Part shown: in pieces, positions 61,310-64,000 of the stretch
Numbering within the stretch: the first letter of the stretch is position 1
Layout of the letters: every line of letters starts with the position of its first letter
Assembly (NCBI GenBank): GCA_023101725.1
Contig: JALJCO010007871.1
Span: 62,001 to 126,000 of the forward strand
From: Atherinomorus stipes
Taxonomy: Eukaryota > Chordata > Actinopteri > Atheriniformes > Atherinidae
Direction: 5' to 3'
Length of the DNA: 64,000 nucleotides
Notes under the pieces: model-generated
Told to the model about the DNA's origin: nothing
The model's database searches: none
The model's input: only the letters and a program-made list of their open reading frames with translations
Program-made: the position numbers and the translations under genes

Positions 61310-63260
61310 ACTGCCTTTGAAATGAACACTCCAACTTATCTTTGACTAAAAGAAGGTGGTGGGTCAGTTTCCAAGAACCCTGAAACCAGTAAAACCACTG
61401 TTTGTTGAGTCTGTAACACTGTCTGGAAAGTACTCACAAAGCATCTTAACGCGTCTCTGTTGTCCTCAAAGATGAGATGTGTCCAAACGTCCTGCTCTGC
61501 ATAGAGCTCACGAGGCCTCAGCCGTTTTATGATTCCTGAGGAGAATGCATCGGTGCACCGGTGGCTGGTGCTCTGAGATGAAGGATCCTTCTTGTTATAA
61601 TGAACAGACAATTTATAAGAACTACTGTTGATGGTGTCGTCATTAAAGTTTATTTATATTTCATATTAAGATGTATGATATTACGCTCACAGAGATTTAT
61701 GCTGAAAGCCTGGTGGAGCCACTACACTTGAATCTGCTGCCAATTTAGAGAGCTGGAAAGAATGTATGTGTGTGTGTGCACGTGTGTGTGATTGCAGCCC
61801 ATTTGTTATCTGTTTTGTACCTGGACTGAGACCAAATGGAGGATTCTTTGAATCCTCTCTTTGTTAAATTTACTGTTACTTTTGTGGTAACTGCACAGCA
61901 ACCCGACACACAGGCACTTTTAAGGTGATTATTTTATTGTTTTCTTTTAGGTTTTTGTTCCATTTAAGTTGTTTGAATTGGCCTTTAAAAGAAGGAAAAA
62001 GTATTTCTCATTTTGGATTTAGTCTTAATATGCTGTTGCCCTTGATTACACACAAGTTTAGAGCTAAAAGCTGAACTTGTCACTGATTAGGAAATGGTGC
62101 TATACAATCAGTGTTACCAAAGTAAACATAAAGTAGCCCAAGTAGCCCACTTAATTTGTTTGTTTTTTTTATCTCAAAGGTTAAGTCTTTTGAAATATCT
62201 AAGATTGGTTCCCATTGTTAGAACACTTCTTTTACAATCTAGGAAATAAACAGCCAATCAAAATGGTTTAAGTGGAACTTTCTAATTACTGAATGTTTGG
62301 TTGCACAACCTTGAAAACGTCTGTGTGTCAAGCCCCCAGATGACTAGTTCATGTTTTCTGTGTCATCTTTTTTCTGGAGTACAAGATCGATATTGTTATG
62401 GTTAAACATATTCATTCACCCAATGCCTGGCGACTGAAATAAATAAGCGAGGGACCCAGTTTGCACTGCTTTAGTTTTTTTAAATCACATTTAAATAAGT
62501 TTGCTGGGTGTTTGCTTGCTCCTGTTGGAAGGATGCTTCTGTCTGAGGAAAGCACCTGAGCCTTTAGGTGACTGCTGTTAATTAAGTTTTATATATATTT
62601 TAGCTTGATTTGAACACATGCCACCTGGTAAATATAACTATGTTGAGTATAGAATAAGCAGCATTTGCATTCCTATTACAGTTAAAGCTAAAGAAAAAAG
62701 TGAAAGAGAAAAAGCTAAGTGTAAGTGATTTGGCAGGCACCTGAGTTCCCCGTCTCAACCTTAAATACAAAGATATTCATGAGAAGATGGTGAATTTAGT
62801 TTTTTTGGCCTAGCCTACTTAACATGAATCTTTACAATCATGATCCCAGAGTGGTAGGTCACATACCAAGACACCCCCCCCCCTCAAGTATTCAACCATG
62901 AAAACCACACTCTAACTACTCACTTTAAAGTCTTCATTGTGATGTCGAGATGCTGTTTTCACTGTCATTTGAACACTTGACATCCTGTTCCTGTAGTGCA
63001 GTTGAACGGTTTGCTGGCCTTGTAGGGAACCACAGTTTCAACTGGGAAATGCTAATTAAAAACCGAAGGTGACCTGGTACCAAGGACGCTCTTAGGTTTC
63101 AGAAATCATAGTTGCTCACCAGTATTGTAATGCATCTGCACTCTGTGTGGTTTTCATTAATCTCATTGCACTAAAAGATTTATTTGCCTTTATGTTTATT
63201 TTGTTATAATGCAACTGTTATACTAATGTTAAGTTGTACAATAGAACGCTAATAAATGAG
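61310..63260 (+). other. tbc1d20: tbc1d20 3' UTR with several polyadenylation signals
   Basis: After the stop codon there is no open coding sequence. AATAAA occurs at 62245-62250, 62438-62443 and 63251-63256, and ATTAAA near 61642. The last AATAAA would give a 3' UTR of about 1.95 kb. A short GT tract lies near 61770. Confidence 0.5.
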
Positions 63261-64000
63261 TGAAATTAGTTCCTGTGTTTGAACTTAATATTCAATTAAC
63301 ATTTTCTAAACACATGTTACGCCTCTTGGTCTATTTTTGACATCTTAAACTGAACCAATGAGGCTCAAGTCAAAAGCTTCTGCTGTAGTTTGACTCGGGT
63401 ACTCGATGACAGGTTCAGCTATACATGTACGTCATCAGTTTCAGTTCTCCTTTGCTAGACCAGTCTGCTGAGATTCTCAATGGATTTAACTGCAGTACAA
63501 TCTAGCATGCTCCAATAGTTCCAGTTACTTGAGTTGAGCTGCATAACTAACATTGTTTTCATATGAGATGAAGAAGCAGCCACAATTTAATTGCTGCATT
63601 TTCTTTAGGTTTCAAGATTTAAAAAAAAAAAAAAAGAAGTAGTTTTTGGACGGCACAATTATTAGACTTGCCTACAGCACTTTTAAACACCAGTTAAAAT
63701 GTTTTGGATCCATATTTTAGTCATTTTTTCCAAGTAAAGACGAGCAACATCAAAAACTTAAATGTAGTCAAACCTTTATAGATGCAGAACACAGTTTTTC
63801 TTCAAAGTAACACAAATCCTACACCTGTGGAGGAATGAACACTTAAAAAAAAACAGACAGTGAATCAATTAAAAACACATTATCCTTCAGCTGGGCTGTT
63901 ATAATCCATCATTTAGTGCTTGTCTGCAATATGAAAACATATATTCAGTGTAAACATGTAAAGAATCCTTCACCACAGTCTAATTAATAGATTAATCCAT
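63261..64000. other. Gene-free stretch downstream of tbc1d20
   Basis: AT-rich, with a poly-A run near 63620. I see nothing else. Confidence 0.6.

Noticed and set aside
1..64000. CRISPR arrays, rRNA genes, functional tRNAs, endogenous retroviruses
   Set aside because: None seen: no regular spaced repeats, no foldable tRNA, no gag/pol/env motifs or LTR pairs.

Overview
The window is teleost (probably percomorph) genomic DNA. Evidence: two vertebrate genes with short GT-AG introns, and a dense load of fish-type DNA transposons and MITEs (hAT, Tc1, several unclassified TIR families), tRNA-derived SINEs, a worn L1 fragment and many microsatellites. There is no bacterial or viral coding content.

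Layout. Positions 1 to about 38 kb are gene-poor, AT-rich and full of mobile elements. Many elements can be delimited by terminal inverted repeats (TIRs) and target-site duplications (TSDs). Inside this zone I see one small spliced gene that I do not recognise (minus strand, about 29.5-30.35 kb). A 535-bp element with a perfect 9-bp TSD has landed in its last exon. I also see a weaker plus-strand candidate for the 3' end of a gene (31.96-33.6 kb). Positions 38.8-53.2 kb hold znfx1 on the minus strand: 18 coding exons and about 1962 residues after allowing for one single-base frameshift in exon 14. Positions 54.9-61.3 kb hold tbc1d20 on the plus strand: 8 coding exons, 397 residues, fully intact. 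The two genes are divergent, with start codons about 1.75 kb apart.

Function. ZNFX1 is an antiviral SF1 RNA helicase with NFX1-type zinc fingers and a C-terminal RZ finger; its family is interferon-induced. Its promoter here has a TATA box with an IRF-type element next to it. TBC1D20 is the membrane-anchored RAB1/RAB18 GAP of the ER and early Golgi. Nothing indicates that the two act together; they are only neighbours.

The most interesting points are the unrecognised gene with the element in its last exon, the two-member element family with 9-bp TSDs, the znfx1 frameshift, the interferon-type promoter, and several nested insertions whose order can be read from the sequence.
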